NCBI GenBank assembly: GCA_945833995.1
Contig: CAMAGM010000001.1
Coordinates: 1 to 64,000, forward strand
Reading direction: 5' to 3'
DNA: 64,000 bases
From: an uncultured Prevotella sp.
GTDB lineage: Bacteria; Bacteroidota; Bacteroidia; Bacteroidales; Bacteroidaceae
The notes beneath the pieces were generated by a model. It worked only from the letters and a program-made list of their open reading frames with translations, was not told where the DNA came from and searched no databases. Numbering within the stretch: the stretch's first letter is position 1; each line of letters starts with the position of its first letter. The position numbers and the translations under genes are program-made. This document shows positions 47,790 through 57,660 of this stretch, piece by piece.

Positions 47790-49925
47790 TTAGTAACCGG
47801 GGTTCTGCCATGCAGCCTTTTCTGAATCAGAAAGGTTCGTACCATCAGCATTCTGCATCTGGTCGAGGAAGCTCTGTGGAATAGGGCGTACATAGTGTTT
47901 GTTCTTGTCGAAAGAGTTCACATCCTTGTTGAACTTCACTGCGCGGGTCTCAAGAGTCTTTGTGCGTGAGAGATGTTCCCAACGAACAAATTCTCCTACA
48001 AGCTCACGTGTATGCTCGTTAAGAATGAAGTTGAGGGCACGGTCGAACTTTCCGCTAACACCAAGCTTTTTGAGAATAGCCTCATCTTCAGCAGGCAGGT
48101 TATCCCAGTCCCAACTAGTCATTTCGCTCTCTGTAGATTCGTAGCTCACTTCCAATCCTGGGTTAGACAGATAATAGGTGTTCATACCGAGATTCCAACC
48201 GTTGTTTGCCTTGACGCGTGCGTCATTGTTGAGCTGTGTACTCTTTATTGCTGCTTCGTAGCACCCATCAACATAGAAGCTGCGGTTCTCACCCTTATGC
48301 CATGCACCACGACGACGGAGAGCGTTTATGTCCTGCTTTGCTCCATCGTAATCGTCGAGACGGATCTTTATCTCAGCACGAATGAGGTATGTCTCACCAA
48401 GACGTGCAAGAATAATGTCACGTGAGCCAGAGTCACCTGCATATGCATTCAAGTATCCACATGTGTGCTTGCTTACACCCGGGAACATATTTGATCCCCA
48501 TGAGCCATAGGTGGAAGTAAGAGTGTTGCCAAACTGGTCACCAACGAACTGACCGTCCTTATAGAGAATCCAAGAGTTGAGCACTGGCTGGTTTGGCTGA
48601 CCGGAGAAGGTTGACTCGCCCGTGCGTGTCTGAGAGCGACCGCCCTTTGGCAAGCGTCCTGCCTCGTCAACGAAGTTGGCGTCAACCTGATAACGCTTTG
48701 CGCCAAAGTTGAACTTGTCATAAGCGTGTTCGTCTTTCTTGTTGATGATGAATACAGTTGATGGCTCACCGATTTTTACAGGAGCAGCACCTGTTTTCTC
48801 GTCGCCTTTATAATCAACGGCAGTTCCGTAAACAGTTGCAAACGACTTCCAGAGGCGTGCGTCATTTACGTTGTCAAATGCAGACAGAGTGTATTCTGTT
48901 GGACGGAAGCGCTGAAAGTCCTTACCGCCTGAAATGACTCCACGCTCTTTGCCAAGAGTGGTATTGGCGAAGTTGGAGAACTGTGGGTTGAAGAACGCGC
49001 CTGCGTTGCGGTTTGTAGTACGTCCACCAAAATTCTCGTCTTGAGGAGCCACCATAAGAACCTCATCGCTCTTCTCAATGTCGCAGTTTGGACCAGTCCA
49101 GTTGCCGTAGAGGTCGATAACGTCGCTCTCCAGCTTGCGAGCCTGGATTGCATAGTTGGCAGCCTCGAGGCCTTTTCTCAAGAAGCCTTCCTTCAATGAA
49201 GAATTCCAGTCGGCATTACGCTCCGAAGCAGCGAAAAGACAAGCCTTTGCAAGGAAATGGGCTGCTGTAGCTTTTGTCCAGCTCTCACCCTTGCCAACGA
49301 TGTCGTTGGTCTCGCCGTCGAAAAGGTTGTAGGCTTGTTCAAGGTCGGAGATCACCTGTTCCCAGCACTGCTGTGGTGTTGTGTTCTCAAACGAGCGAAT
49401 GATGCCATCTGCTGGCTTAAGCTGCAGCACGCAGTGACCAAACTGCGTGGTGAGAAGATAATAGCTGAAGCCACGATAGAGATAAGCCTGTGCAAGACAA
49501 GCGTTGCGTATTGCCTCATCTTCAACAAGATCGGCACTGGCTATAATCTGATTGCATGACGCAATGCCATAATATGACGTATCCCAAATGTTGTTGTTAG
49601 TACCAGTGTTACCGTTTACTGTAACCCATTGAGGAGCCATACGGATGTCGTATGTCTGCCACATTTCGTTTGCCATATCAGTTCCGATGGCAAACTCGTC
49701 AGTGCCACCCATCATGGCATTGTAACCTTGACTCTCATAGCCTCCAATCCAACGGATGGAGCCGTAGAGGGATTTAGTAAGAGACTGTAGACCCTCTGCT
49801 GTCTTGAAATATTCTGTCGAATAGCCAGTGGTATAATTCTCCTCAAGGAAATCACTGGAACATGATGCCAATCCCTGCACCATGGATGCCAGAATACCGA
49901 CTTTTATATAATTATTGATTTTCAT
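47790..49925 (-). CDS. SusD/RagB-like glycan-binding lipoprotein (pectin PUL)
   Basis: A 711-residue lipoprotein, longer than most SusD proteins. It starts MKINNYIKVGILASMVQGLA followed by the lipobox SCSSD (Cys22). Family features: TGYSTEYFKTAEGLQSLTKS, LAQAYLYRGFSYYLLTTQFG, DIILARLGETYLIRAEIKIR, and a C-terminal ELVGEFVRWEHLSRTKTLE. It binds oligosaccharide over the SusC channel. It is 32 bp downstream of its SusC, sharing its promoter, with a terminator after it. Flanking GH2, PL11 and rhamnose genes indicate RG-I fragments as ligand; this is inference. Confidence 0.9.
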   Translation of the reverse strand: MKINNYIKVGILASMVQGLASCSSDFLEENYTTGYSTEYFKTAEGLQSLTKSLYGSIRWIGGYESQGYNAMMGGTDEFAIGTDMANEMWQTYDIRMAPQWVTVNGNTGTNNNIWDTSYYGIASCNQIIASADLVEDEAIRNACLAQAYLYRGFSYYLLTTQFGHCVLQLKPADGIIRSFENTTPQQCWEQVISDLEQAYNLFDGETNDIVGKGESWTKATAAHFLAKACLFAASERNADWNSSLKEGFLRKGLEAANYAIQARKLESDVIDLYGNWTGPNCDIEKSDEVLMVAPQDENFGGRTTNRNAGAFFNPQFSNFANTTLGKERGVISGGKDFQRFRPTEYTLSAFDNVNDARLWKSFATVYGTAVDYKGDEKTGAAPVKIGEPSTVFIINKKDEHAYDKFNFGAKRYQVDANFVDEAGRLPKGGRSQTRTGESTFSGQPNQPVLNSWILYKDGQFVGDQFGNTLTSTYGSWGSNMFPGVSKHTCGYLNAYAGDSGSRDIILARLGETYLIRAEIKIRLDDYDGAKQDINALRRRGAWHKGENRSFYVDGCYEAAIKSTQLNNDARVKANNGWNLGMNTYYLSNPGLEVSYESTESEMTSWDWDNLPAEDEAILKKLGVSGKFDRALNFILNEHTRELVGEFVRWEHLSRTKTLETRAVKFNKDVNSFDKNKHYVRPIPQSFLDQMQNADGTNLSDSEKAAWQNPGY

Positions 49926-49957
49926 TGTATGTTCTGTTTAAATGTTTTACTAAGAAA

Positions 49958-52900
49958 TTAGAAACCAATCTCAAGACCAACTACCCAACTGCGGTTGTAG
50001 TACTGCTGGCCTGTGTCGAGGTCGAGACCATCTATCGACTGCAGCAAATCGAATGGGTTGATGACCTGGGCGTATACCTTCAGGTTCTTTGCAAAGCTCT
50101 TGACAATGTTCTTTGGCAACTGATAACCAATCGAAATGTTACGCATACGGATAAAGTTTGCCTTCTTATAGGTCAGAGCACCAGAATAAGGATCGGCATC
50201 ACCCGTCTGAACGGTCGTAAGGATTGGTTTCTGATAAGATGCGCCTGGATTGTCTGGTGTCCAGTAGTCTACACATTCACCAAGGGTGCCATATCCGAAG
50301 AGGCTTTGCACAGGACGTTGAGCCCAGTAGCCGAAACGGCCGTAGAGTTGGAAGCTAAGCTCGATTCCCTTGTAGTTGAATGTGTTCATCCAGCCTGCTG
50401 TTACATTTGGTCTGCGGTTACCGATTATCACACGGTCGGCATCGGTCATCTTGTAGTCGCCGTCAACGTCGTATGGGCGAACCTTACCAGGTGAGAAGTT
50501 CTCGCCGTTGGCATTCCATTTCTCCATTTCGGCACGGTCTTCAGGAGTGTCTTGCCAAATGCCGGCAGCCGAGTAGCCATAGTAAACACTGAGTTGCTCA
50601 CCAATGAACCATTTGTTGGTGACATCGTCTTCCTTACCGTTTGAGAGTTCCTCAATCTTGTCTTTCTGCCAGCTGAGGTTCAACGATGAGTTCCATGTGA
50701 AGTCCTTCGTCTCTACTGGTATGGCATTGAGGGTAAGCTCAACACCCTTGTTTGATGTCTTTCCAATGTTGGCGATGGTAGAACCATAACCGGTTACAGT
50801 AGGAATAGACATATTGAGGAGGAGGTCATTTGTCTTTGATGTGTAGAACTCAAGACTACCGCTGATACGGTTTCTCAAGAAGCCGAAGTCGATACCTACG
50901 TTCCACTGTGTCGTCTTTTCCCAACCCACTTCAGTATTTGACATCACAAGGACATTCTTCACATAAGCAGGATCATTCATGAGGTATGCTTTCTCTTGAC
51001 CGTCTGCGGTAGGCACGAAAATTGACTGTATGAGACCGAGAGTGGAGTATGGATCTATGGCCGAGTTACCTGTCGTACCCACACCGGCACGGATCTTCAA
51101 GTTTGAAAGCCAGTTGACGTCGCGGAGGAAGCTTTCCTGCTGGATTCTCCAACCGAGAGAAACTGATGGGAAGAAAGCCCACTTGCGACCCTTTGAAAGC
51201 TGAGAGGCACCGTCCCAACGTGCTGAGGCAGTAAGAAGATAACGGTCGTCAAAACCATAGTTGAGACGTATCATGTAAGACTCAAGCTGGCGGTCGTTGA
51301 TGCCTGTGCTCATGCTTGCGCCATTGGTTGAGTCGGTGATGTCGAGTGAGCCCATGGCGTTCCACTTGTACATGTTCTGCTCAAGACCAGAAAGTGCCAT
51401 GCTTGCTGTCTCGTAGTTCCATTTCGATGCCGACTGGAGCAAGGTTACACCCACGTTGTGCTTCTTGGCAAATGTGTTGTTGTAGGTAATCATGTTGTCG
51501 AGAGTCCATGAGAAGTCGCGGCGCTGTGACCAGCTTGCCTGATTTTTACCACCGTTCATCCACTTGTATGCCGACTCTGTATCGATAAAGTCACCCTTGC
51601 GATAGTGACGATAGTCAGGACCGAAGGTGATTTTATACTCCAAGCCCTTGAGAGGAGCGTAAATCTCACCAAGATGCATTGTTGCAGAGAACGAACCTAA
51701 AACACGATAGGTCTCACGGTTAGACATATTGTGCTCCCACTCGTTAATGGGGTTGTATGACTGGTTGTCACCACCTGGATATTTGATTCGATCACCATTA
51801 GCGTCATAAGGCTGTGCCCAACTGTATGACTTCTTATAGAGGTAATAGATGCCGCTTGCAGAGTTCGTAGAAGAAGGAGCATAGGAGCTTGACATTCCAT
51901 AATCCTGATCCTCGCGCGACGCATTTATCGACATGTTGATGGTCATCCAATCTACAGGCTTAACGTTTACACCCATACGTGCCGTATAACGCTGATACTC
52001 CTGTCCCTTCTGCGTACCACGGTTGCTCAGATAACCGAATGAGCCAAAGGCGTTGAGTTTGTCACTACCGCCAGATGCACTAAGAGTATGCTCATGAATG
52101 AAACCTGTACGGACAGCCTGTCCAAGCCAGTCGTATTCCTTAATTCTTGAAGGATCCCATGTGCCGCCGTCCCATGCGCTCAGAATGTTTTCCACAGCTG
52201 TTGGGTCGTCAAGTATGCCGAAGATGGCCTCATCATTCTCACGAGAATTGCCTGTTCGAGGGTCAGCATACTTGGTCGGGTCAGAATTGTAGGCCGCCCA
52301 ACGACGATAAGTTACATAATCGGCAGCACCTACGTTTTCGTTTCTGTCAACAATTTCCTGCCATGTTACAGAACCTGAGTAGTTTAGTGAGAATTGTCCT
52401 GGTTTTCCGCCCTTTGTCGTGATAATAACGACGCCATTTGCACCACGTGAACCATAGATAGCAGTAGCCGAAGCATCCTTAAGGATGTCGATAGACTCAA
52501 TGTCGCGTGGGTTCAAGGTCTCAATGCCGGAACCTGACATCAAAGGCACACCATCGACAACATAAAGTGGAGAATTTGATGCTTTCAGAGAACGCTCACC
52601 ACGAATGCGAATGTCTCCTACAGTACCTGGACGCTCGTTTGTGGTAATGTCCACACCGGCTGCCTTTCCCTGCAATGCCTCAAAGGCATTATTTACAGGA
52701 CGGCTTTCCAACTCCTTTGAACCAACATGGCTCAAGGCACCCGTCACGTCGCTCTTGCGCTGCACACCATAACCAACGACAACAACCTCTTCCAAGGCTT
52801 TGCTGTCTTCCTTCAGTACGACCTTAATGGTCTCACCCGTAACCTTAACGCGCTGCGAAACAAATCCTATGTAGGAAATCTCGAGCGTGGCACCACGCTG

Positions 52901-53152
52901 CACGTTGGCAATCTTGAAGTTACCGTCGAAGTCAGTAACGCTACCGTTGCTCGTGCCAACGATTTTCACACTTGCACCGATGATTGGCTCGCCGTTGGCA
53001 TCAACGACAACACCGTTCACGGCACCTGCCTGTTGCATTGAGTTTGTTGATGCGGCAGCTGGCATCACTCCACACAGTGGGTTGAATGTCAGGGCTGTGC
53101 ATGCCAATGCAAATGGCAACACTGTCTGCTTAATCAGTTTTGTTTGTTTCAT
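49958..53152 (-). CDS. SusC-like TonB-dependent transporter (pectin PUL)
   Basis: A 1064-residue outer-membrane transporter starting MKQTKLIKQTVLPFALACTA with a long signal region to about residue 35. Carboxypeptidase-regulatory-like domain (~45-125: VNGVVVDANGEPIIGASVKI), linker EEVVVVGYGVQRKSDVTGAL, plug (~135-255, with YGSRGANGVVIITTKGG) and barrel ending SWVVGLEIGF. Paired with SusD immediately downstream. The promoter is at 53216-53223 with CAA-ending boxes 30 and 51 bp upstream. Expected to import RG-I-derived oligosaccharides; ligand inferred from neighbours. Confidence 0.93.
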   Translation of the reverse strand: MKQTKLIKQTVLPFALACTALTFNPLCGVMPAAASTNSMQQAGAVNGVVVDANGEPIIGASVKIVGTSNGSVTDFDGNFKIANVQRGATLEISYIGFVSQRVKVTGETIKVVLKEDSKALEEVVVVGYGVQRKSDVTGALSHVGSKELESRPVNNAFEALQGKAAGVDITTNERPGTVGDIRIRGERSLKASNSPLYVVDGVPLMSGSGIETLNPRDIESIDILKDASATAIYGSRGANGVVIITTKGGKPGQFSLNYSGSVTWQEIVDRNENVGAADYVTYRRWAAYNSDPTKYADPRTGNSRENDEAIFGILDDPTAVENILSAWDGGTWDPSRIKEYDWLGQAVRTGFIHEHTLSASGGSDKLNAFGSFGYLSNRGTQKGQEYQRYTARMGVNVKPVDWMTINMSINASREDQDYGMSSSYAPSSTNSASGIYYLYKKSYSWAQPYDANGDRIKYPGGDNQSYNPINEWEHNMSNRETYRVLGSFSATMHLGEIYAPLKGLEYKITFGPDYRHYRKGDFIDTESAYKWMNGGKNQASWSQRRDFSWTLDNMITYNNTFAKKHNVGVTLLQSASKWNYETASMALSGLEQNMYKWNAMGSLDITDSTNGASMSTGINDRQLESYMIRLNYGFDDRYLLTASARWDGASQLSKGRKWAFFPSVSLGWRIQQESFLRDVNWLSNLKIRAGVGTTGNSAIDPYSTLGLIQSIFVPTADGQEKAYLMNDPAYVKNVLVMSNTEVGWEKTTQWNVGIDFGFLRNRISGSLEFYTSKTNDLLLNMSIPTVTGYGSTIANIGKTSNKGVELTLNAIPVETKDFTWNSSLNLSWQKDKIEELSNGKEDDVTNKWFIGEQLSVYYGYSAAGIWQDTPEDRAEMEKWNANGENFSPGKVRPYDVDGDYKMTDADRVIIGNRRPNVTAGWMNTFNYKGIELSFQLYGRFGYWAQRPVQSLFGYGTLGECVDYWTPDNPGASYQKPILTTVQTGDADPYSGALTYKKANFIRMRNISIGYQLPKNIVKSFAKNLKVYAQVINPFDLLQSIDGLDLDTGQQYYNRSWVVGLEIGF

Positions 53153-53215
53153 CTTATATTATATTTTATTAGGTATTGCAAAGATGTTAGTAACCATAAA
53201 TTTACTTTTCGAGTG

Positions 53216-53223
53216 CAAAATTA
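53216..53223 (-). promoter_or_regulatory. -7 box of the second SusC-SusD unit
   Basis: The minus strand reads TAATTTTG, 63 bp before the SusC ATG. Coding-strand boxes ACTGCCAA (53254-53261) and TTTAACAA (53275-53282) lie 30 and 51 bp upstream. Confidence 0.6.
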
Positions 53224-53450
53224 CTGTAAAATTATACTCCAAAACTACATTTTTTGGCAGTTCAACTAAAAGTTTTGTTAAATTCCGTGTTTTGTCACCA
53301 TATTTTTAGCAAGGAGAGTGAGATAGACTCATATATTTACGGCTTATCAACCTCCACTACATCATTGTCTGATAGTTTCTTGATTTTGAAATTAACAATG
53401 TGTCTATCCTACACCATATTTTGTCAAATGCCGACAAAGGGCGAGCATTG

Positions 53451-53484
53451 AATTGTTAAACGACAAAGTTACAATTGTTAAACG
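53451..53484. repeat. 12-bp direct repeats bracketing a -7-like box
   Basis: AATTGTTAAACG occurs at 53451-53462 and 53473-53484, exactly 22 bp apart, around a minus-strand TAACTTTG (53464-53471). This could be a second, repressible promoter far upstream of SusC, or one for a small RNA; no reading frame follows. Confidence 0.45.
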
Positions 53485-53520
53485 TTAATTGCCGTTTTGT
53501 GTTGTTTTGCCTCCCAGCTT

Positions 53521-53564
53521 CCTTCGAGATGGTCTCGGGATGCCTTCGAGACGATATCGGGATG
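53521..53564. repeat. 22-bp tandem repeat
   Basis: Two units starting CCTTCGAGA and ending TCGGGATG, identical at 19 of 22 positions. Otherwise the 53153-53717 gap holds only the SusC promoter region and a terminator. Confidence 0.55.
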
Positions 53565-53661
53565 CCTTGTATTCTTTCCCACGCTCCGAAACAACTGAAA
53601 TAGTTACAAATATGCAACTATCCGAACTTCAGCCTAAGCCTCGCTATACTCATAAATGAAA

Positions 53662-53709
53662 CGAAATGAGGACTGGGTGGAGGGATTTCCAATACCAGTC
53701 CTCATTTCG
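53662..53709 (-). terminator. Terminator-like perfect hairpin after the six-hairpin hydrolase
   Basis: CGAAATGAGGACTGG (53662-53676) pairs perfectly with 53695-53709 around an 18-nt loop, 8 bp beyond the stop; on the minus strand TTTCATTTATG follows. Confidence 0.65.
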
Positions 53710-53717
53710 TGATTAGG

Positions 53718-55880
53718 CTACTGCATCTTCTGCAATCCCTCCCAACGCACGTTCCATTTCCCGTTTTGTGGGAAACCGGGGTTGGCGGTGGCGGGGGATC
53801 CGTCCCATCCTGCGCACATCATTGCCACGGCACAGAGCAGCGCTCCGTTGCCCGGGAGATAGATGCGTAGGCGCTTGGGCTCTTGGAAGTTGTGACCGTT
53901 GACGAGATAGGTGTTCTTCTGCTTCGGGGTGAGCAGGGCATCAACGGCTGCCTCGCCATTGCCAAGGCGTGCGGCGCACATGGCAATCATGCCATAGTCC
54001 CATCCCCACGTCGTCTCCCAGTTCCAATTGGCGTTCACCCAGTCGAGGGTGGCGAGCATGGTGGAGGTGTCGTATAGAGGTGAGAGATTACTTTGGGGTG
54101 AGGAGGGTAGTAAGCCACAGGCTCCCAATACGGCGGGGTGGTCGTTTGTGACAAGCGTGGAAAGGGGAGTTTGGAGTGAGGACTGAGGAACTGGCAGTGC
54201 AGAGACATAGATGCCTTCTGACTCTGCCAATGGTGCTATGCGGCTGATGATATCGTCCCACTCTGCATTGCGCGGCTTCCCCATGCGTTCGCGCCACTGT
54301 TGCGCCACGGTCAGTCCATAACGCCAGTATGCCTGCTCAAAGGGTTGGTGATAGGAGTTCTTCCATGTCATGCACTCCTGCATGGCAGTCTGTCCAAACA
54401 AGACTATTGGCTTACCCTCGCCTTTGTCGCACGACTTGGCGAAGTCTGCCATGAACTCTGCCGTAGCCTCAACAGCCTCGGCGTGTGCCTCCAGCGTGGC
54501 TTTGTCGGGATGACGTCGATAGGCTTCCTCTGCCATGTAGATGTAGTGTGGCTGTTGCCAGGTGAGGAACGAGCCTGTGTTTGACGGTGCCTCACCAGCC
54601 CATGGGTCGGTCATCTTCATCCATCGCGCACCTTTGAAGCCCTGTCGGCGTGCTATCTCGCGTGAGGGGGCAAGGGCAACGGTGTCATACCATGTCAGTG
54701 TGCGGTCAATCACCTCTGGGCGGTTCCATAGGGAGAAATGAACGGCATGCCACCATGTCATCTCAAGGTGCGGGCGACCAAACCATGAGTTGTAGGTCAG
54801 ACCTGTCTCCTGTGGAGGCACGCCGCCATTGCCGCAGTTGACGTAGGTGACATACTGCGACAGCACCGTGCGGCGCTCAAGTTCCTTAGCCCTTGGGTCG
54901 GTGCATAGGGAGAAATCGACGAATGCTCCGCTCTGCCAGAAAGTCTCCATCCGCTTGCGGCACGCCTGCAGCTCACTGTCAATCCTCAACTCGCTTGCAG
55001 GACAGGCATTCTGACTGCCACTGTATGTCACGGCAACATCGATGGTGTTGTCGAGAGGCGTGAGCGTGAATACGTGTGGCTCGGTGTTGGAGAGCTTTGC
55101 CCTGCCTTGCCATCGCAGACTAATATAATAATGTGTATCGTCTATCTGATGTTCTATCAATGCGCTCTGCTTTGTGGAGGAGAGAATCCTCGACGTGTGT
55201 CGGTCGGTGCTCGCCCAGTCGGCGGCATCGTCGGAGTGCTTGCCAGTGGGATATGGAAGGCGCAATGCGAGTTTGGCTTGGCGCTTGCCGAAGAGCGGTG
55301 TGGCGATATGTGCGAACATCTCGTCGCCATTGGCTCCAGTGACAACCTCAACGGGAGAGCCGGCAACCTTATAGCCCGACTCCACGGTGCCTTCCCATAG
55401 CTTCAACTCTTGTCGGATGTCGCTGATGGCGGTCAAAGGCAGCGTGTTGCCCTTATCATCGCTGAAGACAAAACCGAGACAGCCAAGATTGAGGCGGTGG
55501 GGATTGACGCGGAAATACTCCGTGGCATCCTTGTTTCGTCCGTCCGTCTTGTACTCCACGGCATATATTTCCTTGTGTCCATGCCCAGCGTCAACACTTT
55601 TCTGCGACTCCTGTTCGGTGAGTCTTTTGGTGTTGGGAAACGAGTGCCAACCCCACGTCGTCATCGTGGTGAGTGGCACTCCCTCGGCATACTGTTCTGG
55701 GAAACTCTGCAGTCCTGTAACGTCGATGGTGGCGGCAAACGCCCCATTGCCCACTGTGAGCGACGACAGAGGGTCGGCAGCCTCCACCTTGGGATTGTTG
55801 CGCTCAAGCACTGCCTTGCGGTCTATTTTGGCAGTTTGCGTAACTGTCAGCACTGCCAGCAGAATCGATAGTATTGTCAT
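53718..55880 (-). CDS. Exported six-hairpin (alpha/alpha)6 glycoside hydrolase-like protein
   Basis: A 720-residue protein with a short N-terminal hydrophobic signal (MTILSILLAVLTVTQ). Residues ~30-270 form a beta-rich domain (SSLTVGNGAFAATIDVTGLQ; TWGWHSFPNTKR); ~300-715 a helical toroid with NSWFGRPHLEMTWWHAVHFS, LFGQTAMQECMTWKNSYHQP and ANWNWETTWGWDYGMIAMCA. The layout resembles GH65/GH78/GH95-like six-hairpin enzymes, but I cannot assign a family. It starts at the base after the rhaD stop (tight coupling), so rhamnose-containing pectin is a reasonable target. Residues ~560-605 (SSLQTPLSTL and around) look like inserted low-complexity sequence related to the GTGAGAG repeats. Confidence 0.72.
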   Translation of the reverse strand: MTILSILLAVLTVTQTAKIDRKAVLERNNPKVEAADPLSSLTVGNGAFAATIDVTGLQSFPEQYAEGVPLTTMTTWGWHSFPNTKRLTEQESQKSVDAGHGHKEIYAVEYKTDGRNKDATEYFRVNPHRLNLGCLGFVFSDDKGNTLPLTAISDIRQELKLWEGTVESGYKVAGSPVEVVTGANGDEMFAHIATPLFGKRQAKLALRLPYPTGKHSDDAADWASTDRHTSRILSSTKQSALIEHQIDDTHYYISLRWQGRAKLSNTEPHVFTLTPLDNTIDVAVTYSGSQNACPASELRIDSELQACRKRMETFWQSGAFVDFSLCTDPRAKELERRTVLSQYVTYVNCGNGGVPPQETGLTYNSWFGRPHLEMTWWHAVHFSLWNRPEVIDRTLTWYDTVALAPSREIARRQGFKGARWMKMTDPWAGEAPSNTGSFLTWQQPHYIYMAEEAYRRHPDKATLEAHAEAVEATAEFMADFAKSCDKGEGKPIVLFGQTAMQECMTWKNSYHQPFEQAYWRYGLTVAQQWRERMGKPRNAEWDDIISRIAPLAESEGIYVSALPVPQSSLQTPLSTLVTNDHPAVLGACGLLPSSPQSNLSPLYDTSTMLATLDWVNANWNWETTWGWDYGMIAMCAARLGNGEAAVDALLTPKQKNTYLVNGHNFQEPKRLRIYLPGNGALLCAVAMMCAGWDGSPATANPGFPQNGKWNVRWEGLQKMQ

Positions 55881-56690
55881 TTATCTCGGCAAATTGAAAG
55901 CTCTCGTCATTTCTGCCATTTCCTCCTGACTCATGCCGTCAGGCTCGAATCCCATGCACTTGGCGTTGATGTATATCTTCGCACTCTTGGAGAGAACGTC
56001 GATTTGGTCGAAAGCGTCCATCACGTCGAGACCTTTGGCAAACACGCCATGCTTCTCCCACATCACCACGTCGTAGTCCTCAAGCTCTCTCAGTGTGCCA
56101 TCGGCAAGCTCCAGGCTTCCAGGCAGAGTGTAAGGAACAATGCCGAGACCTAATGGGCAGAAAGCCTTTGTCTCAGGAATCATGCTCCACAGCAAGTTGC
56201 TGAGCACGTCCTTGCCCATCATCTTCTTGTTGTGGCTCATAGCGATGAGCTCTATTGGGTGGGTGTGTACCGTAGCCCTGTAGTTTGAGCCCTTCTCAAT
56301 CATTCGGGCATGGACAGAGAGGTGGCTTGGCAGCTCCGATGTTGGCATCACGGCATTGTCGGCTATGATGACATAGCTCGCACAGTCGTCGAGAATGCGT
56401 ATTATCGAGCCATTGTCCATAGGCCAGCGTGCGAGGTCGCGCATACGCTTTCCCGTTCCCTTGCAGAAGAAATAGGCTCCCTTTAGAGCGGGCAATGCCG
56501 TTCCGATCTGGATAGTGTCGCTGATGGCAGGCATCTGGCGTATGTCGTCATCGACGAGGTCGGTGATGTTTACTGTTATGTTTCCTCCGTTGCGCTCAGC
56601 CCATCCGTTCTGCCAGAGATAGCCAGCGACTTCTGCTATTTTGTCGATTTCCTTTTTTAGTTCCAATCGACCTTCCAAAATACTGCTCAT
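55881..56690 (-). CDS. rhaD: Rhamnulose-1-phosphate aldolase
   Basis: A 269-residue class II aldolase cleaving L-rhamnulose 1-phosphate to dihydroxyacetone phosphate and L-lactaldehyde, in the cytosol. Hallmarks: GWAERNGGNITVNI for the phosphate site, the zinc ligands in ATVHTHPIELIAMSH, and MWEKHGVFAKG providing the third His. Length is standard (~270). It is second in an AraC regulator - rhaD - hydrolase unit, with no gap before the hydrolase start. The rhamnose isomerase and kinase genes are not in the window. Its presence shows the region handles rhamnose released from RG-I. Confidence 0.93.
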   Translation of the reverse strand: MSSILEGRLELKKEIDKIAEVAGYLWQNGWAERNGGNITVNITDLVDDDIRQMPAISDTIQIGTALPALKGAYFFCKGTGKRMRDLARWPMDNGSIIRILDDCASYVIIADNAVMPTSELPSHLSVHARMIEKGSNYRATVHTHPIELIAMSHNKKMMGKDVLSNLLWSMIPETKAFCPLGLGIVPYTLPGSLELADGTLRELEDYDVVMWEKHGVFAKGLDVMDAFDQIDVLSKSAKIYINAKCMGFEPDGMSQEEMAEMTRAFNLPR

Positions 56691-56738
56691 AGTTTTATAT
56701 GTTTTAAAAGTTATAATCTTTCATATCACCTCTAACTC

Positions 56739-57614
56739 TCACCTATTCATCGCCCTAAAGTCGGAGGGTTTCATTCCCGTCTTCGCCTTGAATTTCGAGG
56801 AGAAATAGTCGGGCGACTCGAAATTGAGGCGGTAGGCTATTTCCTTTATGCTGTCGTCGGTGGTGGAGAGCAGCTCCTTGGCGCGTTGCAGTCTCAGGTC
56901 GTGCTGATATTGCGCTGGGGCGATGCCCGTATATTCCTTGAACAGCTTGCGGAAACTGGAGTATCCCATGCCAAACTCTTGTGCTACGCCCTGAATGGTA
57001 AGGTCCTGTTCCAATGCCTCACGTATTCTCAGTCGTGCCTTGTTGATGATATCGACCTGTTGTGAGTTCTTGTTAAGTATGATGTTTCGTTCAAGCGAGT
57101 ACATCAGTCCTATGAGATAGTTCACCATTCCCGCCAAGGTCTGCTGAACGTAAGCCGACTCCTCTTGAGCAATGTCGTATGCCTTCTCGTATGTAGCCTT
57201 TATCTCGTGACTGAATCCAACACGATATATTGGTTTCTCCGGTGAGAGGAATCCTGCTTTCACTCGCTCGTCGATGTTCTTTCCCTTAAAGCCAATCCAA
57301 TATTGTTTCCAACCCGTTGTCTCAAGTGGGTGATAGGTGTGCCACTCGCCTGGGAAAAGCAGGAACATATCGCCAGGCTTTATAGCCTGTTTCTTAACGT
57401 GTGCCGAGCTGAATACTCCCTCGCCCTCCATGTTGTAGAGCAGTTGGTATTCGTCGAGCGTACGTCCTCTGTCGAGGTAAAAATAGTAGCCGTAGGCATG
57501 TCCCTTCGTTGGATAGGGTTCTCCAGGCTCGATTTGCTCCTTACCTATGGTGCTCACGGTGAGTCCCCATTCGGCGTCGCGTTCACTCGCCAGCAGATAC
57601 TTACTTGTTTGCAT
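56739..57614 (-). CDS. AraC-family regulator, probable rhamnose-locus activator
   Basis: A 291-residue cytosolic regulator. Residues ~1-165 are a cupin sensor (YYFYLDRGRTLDEYQLLYNM; KPGDMFLLFPGEWHTYHPLE). Residues ~190-290 are the AraC DNA-binding domain: IQGVAQEFGMGYSSFRKLFKEYTG, LSTTDDSIKEIAYRLNFESP, closing MKPSDFRAMN. It heads the transcription unit containing rhaD and diverges from SusC at 58117, so it is well placed to control both in response to rhamnose; the ligand is inferred. Its promoter is at 57661-57668. A short CACCTCTAACTCTCACC arm, like the repeat arms elsewhere, lies just 3' of its stop. Confidence 0.87.
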   Translation of the reverse strand: MQTSKYLLASERDAEWGLTVSTIGKEQIEPGEPYPTKGHAYGYYFYLDRGRTLDEYQLLYNMEGEGVFSSAHVKKQAIKPGDMFLLFPGEWHTYHPLETTGWKQYWIGFKGKNIDERVKAGFLSPEKPIYRVGFSHEIKATYEKAYDIAQEESAYVQQTLAGMVNYLIGLMYSLERNIILNKNSQQVDIINKARLRIREALEQDLTIQGVAQEFGMGYSSFRKLFKEYTGIAPAQYQHDLRLQRAKELLSTTDDSIKEIAYRLNFESPDYFSSKFKAKTGMKPSDFRAMNR

Positions 57615-57660
57615 TTTAAATAAGAATAGGTCGTAATTGTTTTTTTGTTTTATTTGCGTG

